A DNA stretch of 64,000 nucleotides, taken from positions 2,790,001 through 2,854,000 of the forward strand of contig CAUWAG010000010.1 of NCBI GenBank assembly GCA_963556695.1, given 5' to 3'. The notes beneath the pieces are model-generated. The model saw nothing but the letters and a program-made list of their open reading frames with translations. It was not told where the DNA came from and ran no database searches. Positions within the stretch are counted from its first letter, which is position 1. Every line of letters begins with the position of its first letter. Origin of the DNA: Anthostomella pinea. Taxonomy: Eukaryota > Ascomycota > Sordariomycetes > Xylariales > Xylariaceae. A program made the translations under genes and the position numbers. Shown one piece after another: positions 20,990 to 32,582 of this stretch.

Positions 20990-22099
20990 CTATCCAACAT
21001 CATGGTCCCGACAATCCGCATCCTCAAGGTCGCAGAAATTGCGCAGCGGCCGGTACGTGCGGCACTGCGCGCAGTACTTCAACAGGAAGTTATCGATCCG
21101 CTTGATATCGGTGTGCATCCCGCACTTTGCGTTCTTGTACTTGAGCTCGTCGGCCGAGAAGTCCTCGCGGCTCAGTGCTTCGTGGCAGACGGAGCAGGTG
21201 ATAGAATCTTGATGGTGCTGGCCTGATGAGGAAGACGGGGTTTTGTTCTCGTAGTACTCTTCTTTTTCGACATACTCGTTCTTGTCCTTCTTGCTGGACT
21301 TCTTCTTCTTGGAGGAGGAGTCAAAGTGCTGTCGCCCTTCTCGCAAGGCCTCGCTCGTGATGCGGTCCAGCTGGGAGGCGGGCACGAGAAATGCGGTCGC
21401 GGTCCGGGTCCGAGTTGCTGCGGGCACCAGATAAGTGTCGTCGTACAGATGGTAAGGCGATGGTCCCCCGGACGGGTCATCAACTCCCGGTCCTGAGATG
21501 TTGATGGTCGGACCATCACCACTACCACCTGAGCTGAGGTCTTTGGAGTCACCAGAGCGGTCCCGTAGCTGGCTTATCGACGAGAATGTGCGGATGTCGC
21601 CAGCTTGGCGGCCTCTTCTGCTGCGTTTTCTTTCCTGAGGAGAGGGGCTTCCGGCTTCGTCGCGGTGGTAGTCATGGTGATGATGTCGTGATTCTCTGTA
21701 GACATCTTCTGCTGTCGGTGAAGAGACGGTGGATTCTGACTCGCCTTGGCTTGATGCGGACTCGGAAAAGTCGAATTCATCGTGGTCGTAGGCATGGTGA
21801 CGAGCCGGGTTGGGCTTCAGCGGCAGCCACGTTTCGGGGCGTCCATGATGGGAGTCTCCCTGGGCTGCTCCTCCTGAGAAAGGTCCGTCGAATTCGGGAT
21901 TTGGTGAAGGGACTGCGGATTCTGCCTCACTTTGGCTTGTTGCGGACTCATGAGTGTCGAACTCGGACTCTGACTCGGACTCGTCATGGCCAGCCAAGCG
22001 AACTTTGCGGTCGCCACGGCTTCGATCGCAGCGCTTGAACATGTTTAGCAAGGATGCGAGTTGCCAAAGTCTTCGAGGATATTCGTGATGTCGTCTCAA
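20990..22099 (-). CDS. Disordered acidic protein with C-terminal Cys-rich zinc-finger-like domain
   Basis: A 369-codon frame. The first 290 residues are low-complexity: acidic/Ser patches with two similar segments (around GHDESESESEFD and HDEFDFSESASSQGES), then a KKKKSSKKDK stretch. The last 70 residues look folded: CSVCHEALSREDFS, then AKCGMH, then KYCAQCRTYRPLRNF and DCRDHD, that is paired CxxC motifs. The CSVC...REDFS...AKC spacing recalls the Stc1-type LIM-like finger, but the match is weak and unverified. The start may be at 22099 or 60 bp further in, at MFKRC. Function unknown. Confidence 0.6.
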   Translation of the reverse strand: MRRHHEYPRRLWQLASLLNMFKRCDRSRGDRKVRLAGHDESESESEFDTHESATSQSEAESAVPSPNPEFDGPFSGGAAQGDSHHGRPETWLPLKPNPARHHAYDHDEFDFSESASSQGESESTVSSPTAEDVYRESRHHHHDYHRDEAGSPSPQERKRSRRGRQAGDIRTFSSISQLRDRSGDSKDLSSGGSGDGPTINISGPGVDDPSGGPSPYHLYDDTYLVPAATRTRTATAFLVPASQLDRITSEALREGRQHFDSSSKKKKSSKKDKNEYVEKEEYYENKTPSSSSGQHHQDSITCSVCHEALSREDFSADELKYKNAKCGMHTDIKRIDNFLLKYCAQCRTYRPLRNFCDLEDADCRDHDVG

Positions 22100-22986
22100 G
22101 GTGACAGGGGATATTGTTGATCGAGGGCAAGCAGAACGGGAAACGATAATCGAGGAAATATATAGCAGCTTCTTTATGTTTGAATGAGAGGCAGAAGAAG
22201 ATATTGTCGACTAAATGGAAGAAAGTTTGCAACCTTGATGGTCGAGCAGTGAACCTACCCCGTTGCTCGTGTGATTAATTGGAATGGTCCTCGAGGATAG
22301 TCACACCAGAAACAAGCACACCCACGTGCGACATCGGGCAATTGTCCTCGAGGCTCGGATGATAATCACGGACATTTGGCGCTTAGATGTAGGTAACAAA
22401 GAGGCTTCCAACGAAAAAGCCTGCGGTGATCGCTGCGGCGATTGACAGCCCGTTGAATGTACACATGCAGTCGCCGGGCAGTCTCATCACTGCGGCTCAG
22501 GAGTCGAATGAGCGTTGACTTCGATGGTGTCACCAAGAATGAGCGGCTCCGTGCCTTGTGATATCCCTTCAGATGATGGCACAGCTTCCGCCCCTGTGGT
22601 TAACTGGTGTACTAGACGTGCGTCACCACGCACAATGTGTGTCGACCCTGAACTGCACATTCACGGCCACGGGACGAGCTTGTGCTGTGGACATCGCTCA
22701 TTCAAACAAAGCCTTGATCGTGACTGTTTCACTGCCAAGTCCATAGTGAGTCTCTCAAGGAAAGGCCAGTAACATGCATTAAACTCATCTCAACACCAAG
22801 GAATACAGTGGTACAGGTAGAAGCCAAAACTCCGCCTCCAAGCGCCCCGAAATCTCAATATGGGTATCTTCATCTCCAACCAAACATCTCCAAGATATCA
22901 TCGATAATACAACAGGACAAGAAGCGTAAGTGCTCTTCAGCTAGGGTCTGGTCCAAAACATTGTCTACACGGCTCACTCATTGTCA
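22100..22986. other. Intergenic, no gene seen
   Basis: Contains the upstream region of the Cys-rich gene and the 3' side of the next gene. Short frames at 22515-22772 match nothing known. Confidence 0.5.
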
Positions 22987-23646
22987 TCACCGTAAACCCC
23001 TCGGGACTTCATCGTCCAAGACTTCAAAGATGCCGCTGATATTGCGCGACGGCGCTTTCGTAGGGTTCCCAAAGGTGTCAAGCGGTCGCGTAGCCCTCGC
23101 CGGCGAGGGTTCGAGCAAGTCGATACCCGGAGCGTCCGTTTCGGTCGGGGAGACGGGAGACAACGTCGGTCCGTGGGCTGTTGCCGGCGACGAGGGCAAC
23201 GTCTTCGTCGCATCGAGCAGGTACGCAGCCAGCATTTCGGAGAGGTCGGCGGTGGCTGTCGGCGACGGGAGGGAGAGCAGCGGCCGGCTGATCCTCTTGT
23301 ACGATCGAGGCGTCTTCTTCATGTTCTGCGTGGGCTCGCTGGAATTCCTCATTAACGCGGCGCTGGTCGTCATGGGTTCCTGGGCAGATGCGGCGCGTTT
23401 GCTCGGCCTCCGCCGCAGACTCGACTGTTTTCGCAGCGAGAGGGAGGTGAGGAATTTCCGGCGCGGTGGCTGGGTGGAGGTGGGGCGTTCGAAGAAGTCG
23501 ATGCCCTTGGCGACGGGTATGTTGCTCGCTATGGTGCTTTCGGCTTCGAGTAGGAGGGCCTCGACCTGGTTCTCGTCGAGGTCTGCCAGCAGGTCCAAGA
23601 CGCGGTCGACGGACGGCCGCGACCGGTGATACGACTTGACGGGCAT
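22987..23646 (-). CDS. Hypothetical protein, 219 residues
   Basis: A single frame beginning MPVKSYHRSRPSVDRVLDL. The first 40 residues are predicted to be helical (DRVLDLLADLDENQVEALLL). The rest is mostly disordered and Ser/Thr/Pro/Arg-rich, with one more likely helix at about residues 136-150 (DLSEMLAAYLLDATK). No enzyme motif, signal peptide or membrane span. The GC bias of the frame and the short leader before a clean ATG support a real gene, probably Pezizomycotina-specific. Confidence 0.55.
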   Translation of the reverse strand: MPVKSYHRSRPSVDRVLDLLADLDENQVEALLLEAESTIASNIPVAKGIDFFERPTSTQPPRRKFLTSLSLRKQSSLRRRPSKRAASAQEPMTTSAALMRNSSEPTQNMKKTPRSYKRISRPLLSLPSPTATADLSEMLAAYLLDATKTLPSSPATAHGPTLSPVSPTETDAPGIDLLEPSPARATRPLDTFGNPTKAPSRNISGIFEVLDDEVPRGLR

Positions 23647-24994
23647 GGTGGGTTTTGTTGCAGTGGGAGCGGGGAGTGACTGACTGACTACCTGCGCAGT
23701 AAGACCTGTTTGAGAGAGTGTAGTGTCATGAGTGTCGTAGGTAATGGCTTGGTGGTATTATAAGTTCAAACGTTGCTAGGTTGACCGGTTGGAATCCTGG
23801 CCTGTTCCAGATTGAAGATTGATTGACGTGTCCCGGGTCTTGACTCTTGAGAAAAGGGGTGGATAGCTTGAGCACTGACCACCCCAATCTCGACCAACCA
23901 ACGCCGCCGTTATTTTTGTCTTCAATGCGAACTTTGAAGCAGGGAGCAGCCACGGATTCGAAAGTTCAAAGAAACCTGTGCCGCATCCACGGAATCCCCG
24001 CATCCACGCATCCAGGCACATCAAGATTGATTATGGTCATCGGAATGTCCGAAAGTCTCTGCGCCTGCCTGGAGGACCCTACTCTTCCTGAAGGAACTTC
24101 GGTCACAGGAATAGCACCTCCAAGGAGCCCTTCACCAGCTGTGCCACAGCATCAACTCTTGGTGCAGGATTTACTACGTCAGGTCAGACACCATCCAGCC
24201 ATCTGTTCTCAAGTTTAACCGACGGTTTGTTGCTGGTGCCGACGAGTACAGAGTTATCCTGACCTCGAGTACCTAAGTTAGTACCAAGACGTCGTGTCTC
24301 TTGACTCGACTACACGGCTTGAGATGTGCTACGTTGCTAACCTTCGTCTATTCTCTCGCTGAGCGCAGGCGTGGGTTGTTCATCCGGTCCTCTATCATAT
24401 TCCGCAATGGCATATAGATTCTGCTGCACGAGCACCGGACTGTCCATGATGGAACTCACATCCGGTCATCCGCCGCCTCTGCCCAACATGCTGGCCAGGG
24501 TTACTGAGGTAGGGCGCTACGTGAAATACCAAAGAGGTCATTAGCTTCATGGTTTGCAGGTGCAAGGCGTCGAGGGCACCGGACTCTTCTGGTCAATTCA
24601 CCATTTCGTGCCCGCCTGCAGCCGCTTCTGTTCCTCAGTTCGGATGTGGTGGAGTAGAAACTCGGCCGGGTGTCGTGCTGCGAGCGAGCCGAGTCAACGG
24701 TGTGACGCATACTCCAGCTGCAGGAACACTCCCGGTGACACGGCCGGCCGCAATCCGCGCATGTTACTTTCCACACACCTGATGCTCATCTTGACTCACT
24801 CTTGCCACCTTCAACTTATACAAGCTCTACTACTTCGGGGCGTATCATGGATCGTTCAAGTTCTCCGCCTAGATGCCATGAAGCACACGAGGCTCGGTAC
24901 CTGATGATGGTAACGATGAAGACAATATTGTTCACTTGCTGACATCAAGTTACACTACTAGGCGCCGCGAAACGTACTTGGTACCTGAAGGGGG
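23647..24994. other. Intergenic, no gene seen
   Basis: About 1.35 kb with only short, overlapping frames on both strands (for example 24501-24904) and no recognisable protein, RNA or repeat. It ends at the TA target of the MITE. Confidence 0.5.
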
Positions 24995-24996
24995 TA

Positions 24997-25209
24997 CACT
25001 TAGCCCTCATAAGTCTCCGTACGCCCATGTTGGCAAGATTCCAGCAAAGCAGTGGGATAGTTAGAAATACTGGAATAAGCACCCTGGAATAAGCGTCAGG
25101 GACGGCTAATAAAGATCTAACTGCTTATTCCGGTATGCTTATACCGATATGATGGATTTACCGTGGTTTGTTGGAAGGGTCGCGTACGGAGACTTATGAG
25201 GGTTCAGTG
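24997..25209. mobile_element. 213 bp MITE with Tc1-type terminal inverted repeats
   Basis: TA flanks at 24995-24996 and 25210-25211. The left end reads CACTTAGCCCTCATAAGTCT and the right end, reversed, CACTGAACCCTCATAAGTCT; both continue CCGTACGC, giving about 28 bp inverted ends with few mismatches. The interior has no coding frame but does have an inner inverted pair (GGAATAAGCA near 25072 and TGCTTATTCC near 25130). The ends match the Tc1 element at 16816-18150, so it is a non-autonomous relative. Confidence 0.88.
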
Positions 25210-25211
25210 TA

Positions 25212-25547
25212 CCTTCCTACTTACCTAAGTGACAGTTAACATGTGATACCGCAAGATGACCAATAATACTGCTCATAATAGATCATAACAAGCGCTGAGC
25301 AGCCCCTAGGCAAGCGCGAAGAGCATAATACCATGTTGGTGGATCGTATGCAGTGTCACTTCCTTTTATGTGAACCTTTGGTTGGTAGTACACCATGGCA
25401 CATGCCGAGAAGGCAAGACATCATCATTGTTGCTACTCCACTCACTGGCCTCCCAGCTTCAAACATAACTTTACAATTCTATCCCAATCTTGTCGCGACC
25501 CCTTCTCCACCATCACCCACCAGAATCACTCAATATCTCAATACAGG
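25212..25547. other. Intergenic; upstream region of the DUF3632 gene
   Basis: No gene. The last 100 bp is C/T-rich, as expected of a leader directly before the start codon at 25548. Confidence 0.55.
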
Positions 25548-26497
25548 ATGGAGGTCAATCTGCAATCCATCGAAGACACCAACTTGCTCGATCTGGAAAG
25601 GGCAATCTTCGACGTGCTCAAGGCTACCCTTCGGTACCCAGCCAATCCGCAAGCGAAAGCCGTCAAACTCACCGACGACATCCGCTTCTTTATCAACGCA
25701 GCCGAGCAAGGAGCGGGAATTGGTGATACCTTCTGGTATGTCTGGGGTGTGGTTCTTGATATTGTCGGCTGTGTGCCACCGGGGCATGTTTGGCAAATCA
25801 GTCTGGTCCAGGCCCTGGACAATCTTCGTCACCGTGATGGTCCTATCTCGGAATACGACGAGGTGAGAGATGCTAGCCATGAAAAAACACGGTCCTGGCC
25901 ATGAGCTAAGCTGATATCATTAAGCACCTAACCTCATGGTCATGGCAAGACCTCCCCGTCCTGTCGGCTTCCGTGAGAGAGAAATGGGATGGTACTGCCC
26001 TAGAACATATCCTGTCTCTCGAAATGACTGCTAATACCTTACCAGATTCGACCGGAACCGGCGAAGACGTAGGCGAGGAGGAATTTGCGAAATGGAAGAA
26101 CTTGAACTCCTTTATTGCTCGACTTACGTATACCGGATTTGCCCCTTGGCTTAACCTGCCGATCTGGCAACTACGCGAGGCGCTCGAGGAACCACCAGTG
26201 AAAAGTGCAGCAATGAATTGCCGGTTGTGGGTGGCGAGCGAGTGGATCCTCCATTGCGCAGATGTTATTTACGAGGATATGAAAACAGGCTCTCAGCTCG
26301 GTGAGAGTACCGCGCGGTCGCTTAGGACAGGATCGCTCTGCGACGGCGAAACTCCGCTGAGCCTTAAGCGATGGGCTTTTTGGAAGAAGCGGTTCTCGGA
26401 GCTGAGGGCCGATGCTGACAGTCTGGGGCTTGATAGAGCCATTACTACTTATAGGATGACGCAGGCCTTGGAGGCTATGGACGCAGTTGAAGCATAG
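25548..26497 (+). CDS. DUF3632-type fungal protein
   Basis: Two exons, 25548-25862 and 25925-26497, join over a 62 bp intron to 295 residues. The start MEVNLQSIED is preferred over an upstream in-frame start because it follows a C/T-rich leader. Conserved-looking blocks are FWYVWGVVLDIVGCVPPGH, then after the splice SWSWQDLPVLSASVREKWD, FIARLTYTGFAPW and the C-terminal SLKRWAFWKKRFSEL. This layout is that of the DUF3632 family, all-helical fungal proteins of unknown function that are often amplified in Pezizomycotina. No signal peptide. The neighbouring gene is convergent. Confidence 0.75.
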
Positions 26498-26820
26498 GGG
26501 AGCGGACGTTGGACTTGTAGATCAGAAGTCCGACTATTCGGTGATTGGAGAACCAAAGTCTCGTGATACGACATCACGATTTCCCTCAGCACTAATAGAG
26601 CACATCACATCATGGAAACGTTTCCAAGTTCGAGCCATATCGTCAAAGGTCAACACGTGAATAGTACTTATATTAGCAGCCAGGACATCGTCGATGACAG
26701 CAAATCTAACATGAAGCCGTCGATCCTGAATAAAACAAGCCTCATGGACAAGCTGCTCCCATCGCAGAAGAGAGCGAAACCCGCACACAGCAAACCGTCA
26801 AATTTCGCAGTCCTAGAAAC
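26498..26820. other. Convergent intergenic region, no gene seen
   Basis: The 3' flanks of the DUF3632 gene and the acidic repeat protein. Nothing else was seen. Confidence 0.5.
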
Positions 26821-28058
26821 TCAATATTCGTCGGCCCCGCTCTCCGTAAAGCCACCTGCTTCTCCATCGTCGTCGTCGTCGTCGTCGTCTGGAAACCCGC
26901 CCATGTCTGGGCCCCCGCCCTCATCGAGGCCGTTGTGCTCGTCATCTGCGTCAGGGTCCTCCTCCTCTCGCTCGTCGTCTAAACTCATTCTATCGTCGTC
27001 TTCGTCGTCGGTGATGTCCCCATCGCGATAGCCAGCAGGGCACCACTGCCCACGTTCCTCGCTTCTGTCATTGCTGCCACTGCTGCTCTCTTCCTCTTTA
27101 ACAGGGCTGGGATTGACGTCTGGCTTCGTTTTCTTCTGCTCGGCGCTGCTGTCACCGCTGCTATCGCCCTCCTGAACCAGGCCGGAGCTGACCTTTGGCT
27201 TGGATTCTTTCTGCTCGTCACTGCTGCTGGTGCTGCTCATACCCTCTTCAACAGGGCCGTTATTGACGTCTGGTTTCGATCCACTCTGCTCGTCACTCTT
27301 GCCACCATTGCTCTGGCCCTCCTGCACTTGAGCGTCTTCCGGGTTGCGACTACCATCCGTCTTACCGTCATCTCCGCTATTATTCAAGTGAACATCAGCT
27401 TCCTCGTCAATCCACCCGAGCCGCAGTGATGGAGCGTCAGCAGCGTCAGCATGTCCATCGACCAAGCGGTCTCTGAATTGATAGACATCTTCGTGAGACA
27501 TACCAGTGCCGTCATGTCCCAGACGTTCTTGCTGACCATGGGCTTCACAAACTCCAGGCCTGTGGGATCCGAGCTGCAAGGTCTCCAAGTCGCACTGCTG
27601 CATGCGGTCTGCTGCCAGCTTGGCCTCCACATGTCCCTCTTCAGCGGGAGATTTGGCACCGTACGATCCCATGAGGTTATGGTGGTTATCCCAGGATTGA
27701 TCCATAGCGCATGCGGACTCATCCCTGTGCGGCAAATGTCCGGTGATGGTGGCAGGCCATCGGCTAGACTGAGCTGCGCCTTGGTGGGTGATGGCGTGAG
27801 GAGTTGAACGGCTCTCGACTTCATACCGGCTGAGGCCCTGCGAGTGAAGAGCGGAAGGGGGCATTATGATTATGGTGCTGTAATGTTGGTGAGAAGGACC
27901 ATTTCATCTTAGTTCGAGGTATGAGTAAGTACTGACCTGTCGCTCTGATGGTTATGACTATCATTGTCGTCGTCTGGTACTCCCGATCTCACCTCCCAAG
28001 GACCAGACCACTCTCCAGCTTCCGGCTCACTCTGGCCATTGGTGTGATGATCCTCCAT
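26821..28058 (-). CDS. Acidic, disordered protein with three tandem 26-residue repeats
   Basis: Exon 1 is 27937-28058 (start MEDHHTNGQSEPEAG) and exon 2 is 26821-27877; the 59 bp intron has a GTCAGT donor and joins in frame to 392 residues. No known domain. The middle (about 27060-27310) holds three degenerate repeats with the pattern S-(D/A)-E-Q-K/S-x-x-K-P-x-V-x4-V-x-E. The C-terminus is strongly acidic, including a run of eight Asp encoded by a (GTC)n tract near 26865-26888. There is no signal peptide or membrane span. Probably lineage-specific; nuclear or scaffold roles are guesses that nothing here supports. Confidence 0.55.
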
Positions 28059-28070
28059 GATACGAGATCG

Positions 28071-28124
28071 ATTATGCAACGCGAAGGAATTATGCAACGC
28101 GAAGGAATTATGCAACGCGAAGGA
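28071..28124. repeat. Minisatellite, three exact 18 bp copies
   Basis: The unit ATTATGCAACGCGAAGGA is repeated three times without change, 12 bp upstream of the start codon of the acidic repeat protein on the minus strand, so probably in its 5' untranslated region. Confidence 0.9.
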
Positions 28125-29137
28125 CAAGTGCAGGTTGATGAGATGACAATATCGGTGATGAGGTTTGGGAAGATGTCTATGGTCAGAGTTGTCACACACT
28201 CTGGTTGAGTAGGATTCCGCCCACGGCAGTCTGGATGAAGTCCGTCGGTGGGTGGAGGGAAGCTGCTACCCAGTGATGCGATTGGGTGTTGAGCAACCCG
28301 AGGAAGAAGCCACGACCTCTTTCAAAGGGGGCAGGTGCACTGGATATGGCCACATTCTGGAAGTAACAACAACCGGCTATTCCAAATAGAAACCTGCTGG
28401 ACAAGAAGGCATGAGCATGTTTGTTTGCTTGCCTCTGTAAGACGTTTTGTGCTTGTCTTGCATAAAGTGTTTTCTTTCGTAGTGCTTGGGGCACCATGTG
28501 AGTGGACAAGGCCCACACACCCTGTTCTTAACCTGATGCTTGAAAGGGACCAAACCTTAGTTACCACACACTAATATGGTGTCCCAAGAGACCAGCATTC
28601 CGAGACCACCCTTTGTTAGTCAGAGGATTCCGGACCAGGCCATTCGTTTAGGTACTTATTTGCCAGAAATGGGCGGAAGAAATCTCCTTTCAGGCAAGGG
28701 ATCAAAACAATGTCTCCGCCAGCAACCATGCTCTCACCGAGTGCTTCGTACGCCTGCCCACTCGCTGAGGAGTACCGAATGAACGCGCGGCTCAGTTCCT
28801 CCCGGAGTTCCTCGATAGCTCATTTGGGGCGATCAATAGGCTTCTGCCTTCCTCTGTGGCATTTAAGGCTGTGACATTGAAGGAGATGTGGCTTCATGGT
28901 CCGCTGTCCTTACGGCGATACTTTCCATGAGCCCGTAGAACTCGAGATACTGACGATTGGGGCCACACTGCTCTCGAGGCTCAATTCTCCAAGTTGTCAG
29001 GGTAAGCGAGGGTATGATGCCCCAAGTTGGCCACACTCGAGCCTCCGTATTCTAGATAAGCAAAACCATCAGATCTCTCCAGTAGCAGACCAGATCACAA
29101 TCCCATAGCGTTACAATATCACAGCACCGCACTCAAT
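28125..29137. other. Intergenic, no gene seen
   Basis: Short frames only. The left part is upstream of the acidic protein gene; the right part is 3' of the broken NLR. Confidence 0.5.
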
Positions 29138-32100
29138 TTACTCAGAAGAAGTGTCCCGCACCGCCGTCCGAGGCGCCCTAAACAAATGCTCCGGAAACTT
29201 GATATCCGCCCCGGCAGTGCCAGAAGACTCAGCGCCGTCAGCTCCCCTTACCTCCTTCAGCTCCACTACCTTCGCACGTGCAGCGACCATCGTCTCTGTA
29301 AAGGGCTGCCGCACTACACTGATGCTTTCGAGCCCCTGAATCGTGTCGTCGCAGATCACGATGCTCTCGTCCAGCCTTCCCTGTAGCTGGTAGCACCGCG
29401 CCAGCTCAATGAGCGTTGCGATGCGGTCTGGGTGGTAGTCGCCGCGCCGCGACGACATGCGCTTCTGGCTGTCGGCGACCTCGAGCAGGACCTTCTCCGC
29501 CTCGGCATAGCGGCCCTGTTGAATGAATATAGTAGCCAGAACCTGCCGTCCAAAGAGCATCCCGACGTGGTCATTGCCGAAATTGCGCTCCGCGATGGGC
29601 AGGATCTCAAGCATGATGCGTTCGGCGTCCTGCGTCCTGCCCAGCGCGCACAGTACTACAGCCTTGCTTGCCATCCCCATCAGGGTCCACGGCGCTTCTT
29701 TGCCCTGCCGCGTCTTGCGCATCTCAACGACCTCGTCCATGTACCCGAGTGCTTTGTCCAGGTACGGCTCGCCGATGAGACTCGACACGCGAGCGAGGTT
29801 CTCCTTTGCGTAAGTGGTGCGCAGGTGATGCAGACCTAGAACTTCATCCATTCCCTTGACTGCTTCTTCGAATAGAGCGTACGCTTCCTTCAGATGGACT
29901 TTCCCGCCAGAACTTGCTCACCGTACGGCCCAGGTCATCGATCGCTTCGAGAGTATGGAGATGTTTGCGCCCCAGGTGTCTTGTGAGTCCTTCCACTGCC
30001 TCAAGCTGTAGACCTTGCGCTTCCGTAAACTTGCCCTGTTGCTAAAGTGTCACGCCCAGCTTATGCAGGGCCCTCAACGTATCCGGATGATCGCGGCCGA
30101 GGTGTTTTTCACAGGCAGCGAAGAGTCCTCGCTGTAATGTAAGTGCTTTGTCAACCTTACCCAATATCCAATATATAGCCGACAGGGCCTCGTGCGCATC
30201 CCTGGTTCTCTTGTTCTGAGGTCCAAGAAAATGGTTCAGGAAACCCGCGACCTCCTTCAGAAGTGGTTTAGCCTTGTTGACTTGCCCGCATTGCGCATAA
30301 ACCAGGCTGAACTTCGCATACATGCGCAGCCGGTCTGCATCAGCGGTGGACGTTACGAACGACGGCAGCCACAATGAGGCAGAGTTCGTAACCAGTTGGC
30401 TTACGATATCTTCCCGGCATGTTTGGACGTGCTCGATATGTGTTTTCAGGCTGACGTGATATTGCTCGTCCTCAGTACTCGTCCCCAACGGCGGCAGGAG
30501 GATCGAGGCGGCAAGGACATAACCAGCCATATCTGCCCACAAGGCCTGGTCGGCAAGGCTCATCTGCGGGCGTTTCCTTGCCCAGTTATGAACTACTGGG
30601 TGCATGCTATACGTCCCATCGGCCTCGTTGCAGTCTATCAGTGATATCTCCACCAGCTCATTCAGCGCGACGCGAATGCGGTCCTCGAAAGCTCGAGTCC
30701 ACCAGTTCGCCTACCCTCTCGTATCAAGCGTGGGAAAGGCGTAGGCGTGTTCTTCCCCAGAACAGTCAAGACCAGAGCCCCCAGCTTCGGCTGAAACCGC
30801 TCCATCATCGTGGGCGATCTTCGATGAGGGCTCGAGCGTTCATCTACTTCGGTTTTCTCCTGTTGTTCAATCTCGAGCTGGGCGTTCTGTATCGCCCTAG
30901 TGAATACGTCAGGCGATAGCCTCTCACGGTAAAAGAACGCGAAGACATGTAACAACTCCAGGGCATCAAAGAATCTAGGCTCGATGTCCCTCCTTGCCTC
31001 GAGCTTCTCGTAGCCCAACTCAAAGTTGGCCCAAACAGCTTGGTAATTGGGATCCAGTTTGACTCGCTTGTCTTTGCGAAGCTTTAGCAAGCTCCGCTCG
31101 TGGAAATCCAGGTATTTTTGAAGGCTGCATAGTTTCGATCTAATTGCTGCGCCAGCTTGGACGATGGCTAGGACAAGATGTCCAAGAGCTTTAGTGATGG
31201 TTGAAGCAAGGTCCTCCACAGTGGACTCCCACGGCACGGGAAGTTCGGAGGCTTTCAAGAGTAGACTGGAAGCTTCTTTGAGCTGTAAGCCACTGAAGTC
31301 GTAATAACGTGGCTCGATGTTCCCCAGATTTCGGAACCCTGGGTTCCTCGTGGTAATGAGGATGTGACCCCGTTTCCCCTTTAGGAAGTAATCTTCGAGC
31401 GTGATATCAGGATCATCGGCGTTGTCAATCAACAGAAGCCATGGCTTCTCAATGTTAGATAGCCAGTGAAGTGCTGCGTTCGGGTTCACATGCCGGCCAG
31501 CTAGCTTCGCGATCTCGCCGAGGCTCTTCTTGATTCTCTCCTCCGAGCTTCCATCGATCCAGAACACGCCCCAGAACCTCCATCGAGTCAGCTACATCGT
31601 TGGATAGGTGTGGTAGTGATGTATCTACTTACCGGTCGCGATTATCTTCCGCGAACTTGCAACAAAATTGCGTCTTACCCGATCCACCCATGCCATGGAC
31701 GACAAATCGTCGTTGCAACTGGTTGCGAAACAATCCAGGGGTCTGGATGAATGCCTCGGTGAGTTCGTAAAGAAGCGTTTCGCGCCCGGTAAAGATGCTG
31801 CTGACAGATTTAGGGGTAGAAAAGAACTCGTTATTGGTCGAAGGCGCGATCATTTCAGTAGCCGACGTGATAGATGCATGCAGGTCCCTGAGAGCTTCCA
31901 ACGCTTTTTTATCATAGTCCGAATCACCAGTTGCTGCCATAGACTGTGATAAGTCAGAGATCTGACCTTGAATGGTCTGCATTTGTCCTGTTAAGTCATC
32001 GAACGACTTCGCACTATGCTTCTGCGAATACCGTGTGTCTTCACTGTATGGCTCCAGTCAGTGAATTTCTGCATGAAACCATAGCCTATAGGGCAAGGAC

Positions 32101-32582
32101 AGAGACTCATACCGACTGATGATAGAAAATAGGATCTGGATGTGGCCATAGTATAGTACCAGCTCACTTTTACAGCGTCGTAAGTCATCCTCCTTCGACC
32201 TCCTCTTGTGAACCCTTTTCAGCACGTTCTCCGAGCCACATATTTCCTTGACAATCTCGTACAGCTTTGCGATAATGACGGAACAATGGTCAATCGTCCG
32301 CCCGAAGTCTTTCCACACATGAGGCGGCGTATTGACAAACCCGGCAGTATCATAAGGTGGCCCTGTTCGCGGCGATGCTGGTAAGTTGCGCGACTCTATA
32401 ATGTAAGTATCCTTGACAGCCTTGGAGATGGTCTCGAGTAGTGACACTTCTTTCAGCAGTGAGTCGAGCTCTTGCTGGATAGTTGTTGCCCCCTTCCTCA
32501 CTTCTCGCACGTATATCCCCAGGCGAATACATACGTCAATAAGCCCGGCAGCCCCGGTAATGATGCCAAAGGCTTCAGCCAT
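29138..32582 (-). pseudogene. Fungal STAND/NLR protein (NB-ARC, TPR), broken
   Basis: Exons 32114-32582 (to 32113), 31633-32043 and 31577 leftward splice in frame. Order: an N-terminal helical STAND-associated domain (MAEAFGIITGAAGLIDVCIR), then NB-ARC with P-loop GMGGSGKTQFC, Walker B PWLLLIDNADD and ILITTRN, a winged-helix region, and C-terminal TPRs (GKVDKALTLQRGLF, LGRDHPDTLRALHKLG, QGRYAEAEKVLLEVADSQ). Lesions: a frameshift at about 30700-30715 between NB-ARC and the helical region, a TAG at 30042-30044 inside the TPRs (probably from CAG), and a frameshift at about 29905-29920. Intact relatives act as intracellular sensors, some in heterokaryon incompatibility. The intact N-terminal two thirds could still be expressed as a truncated protein. 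Confidence 0.85.

Noticed and set aside
20694..21212. His-rich open frame on the plus strand
   Set aside because: The His run comes from a (CAC)n microsatellite and the frame is antisense to the Cys-rich protein gene.
30700..30735. A short intron repairing the NLR frame
   Set aside because: The only GT...AG pair that avoids the TAG is about 31 bp, too short to be spliced.
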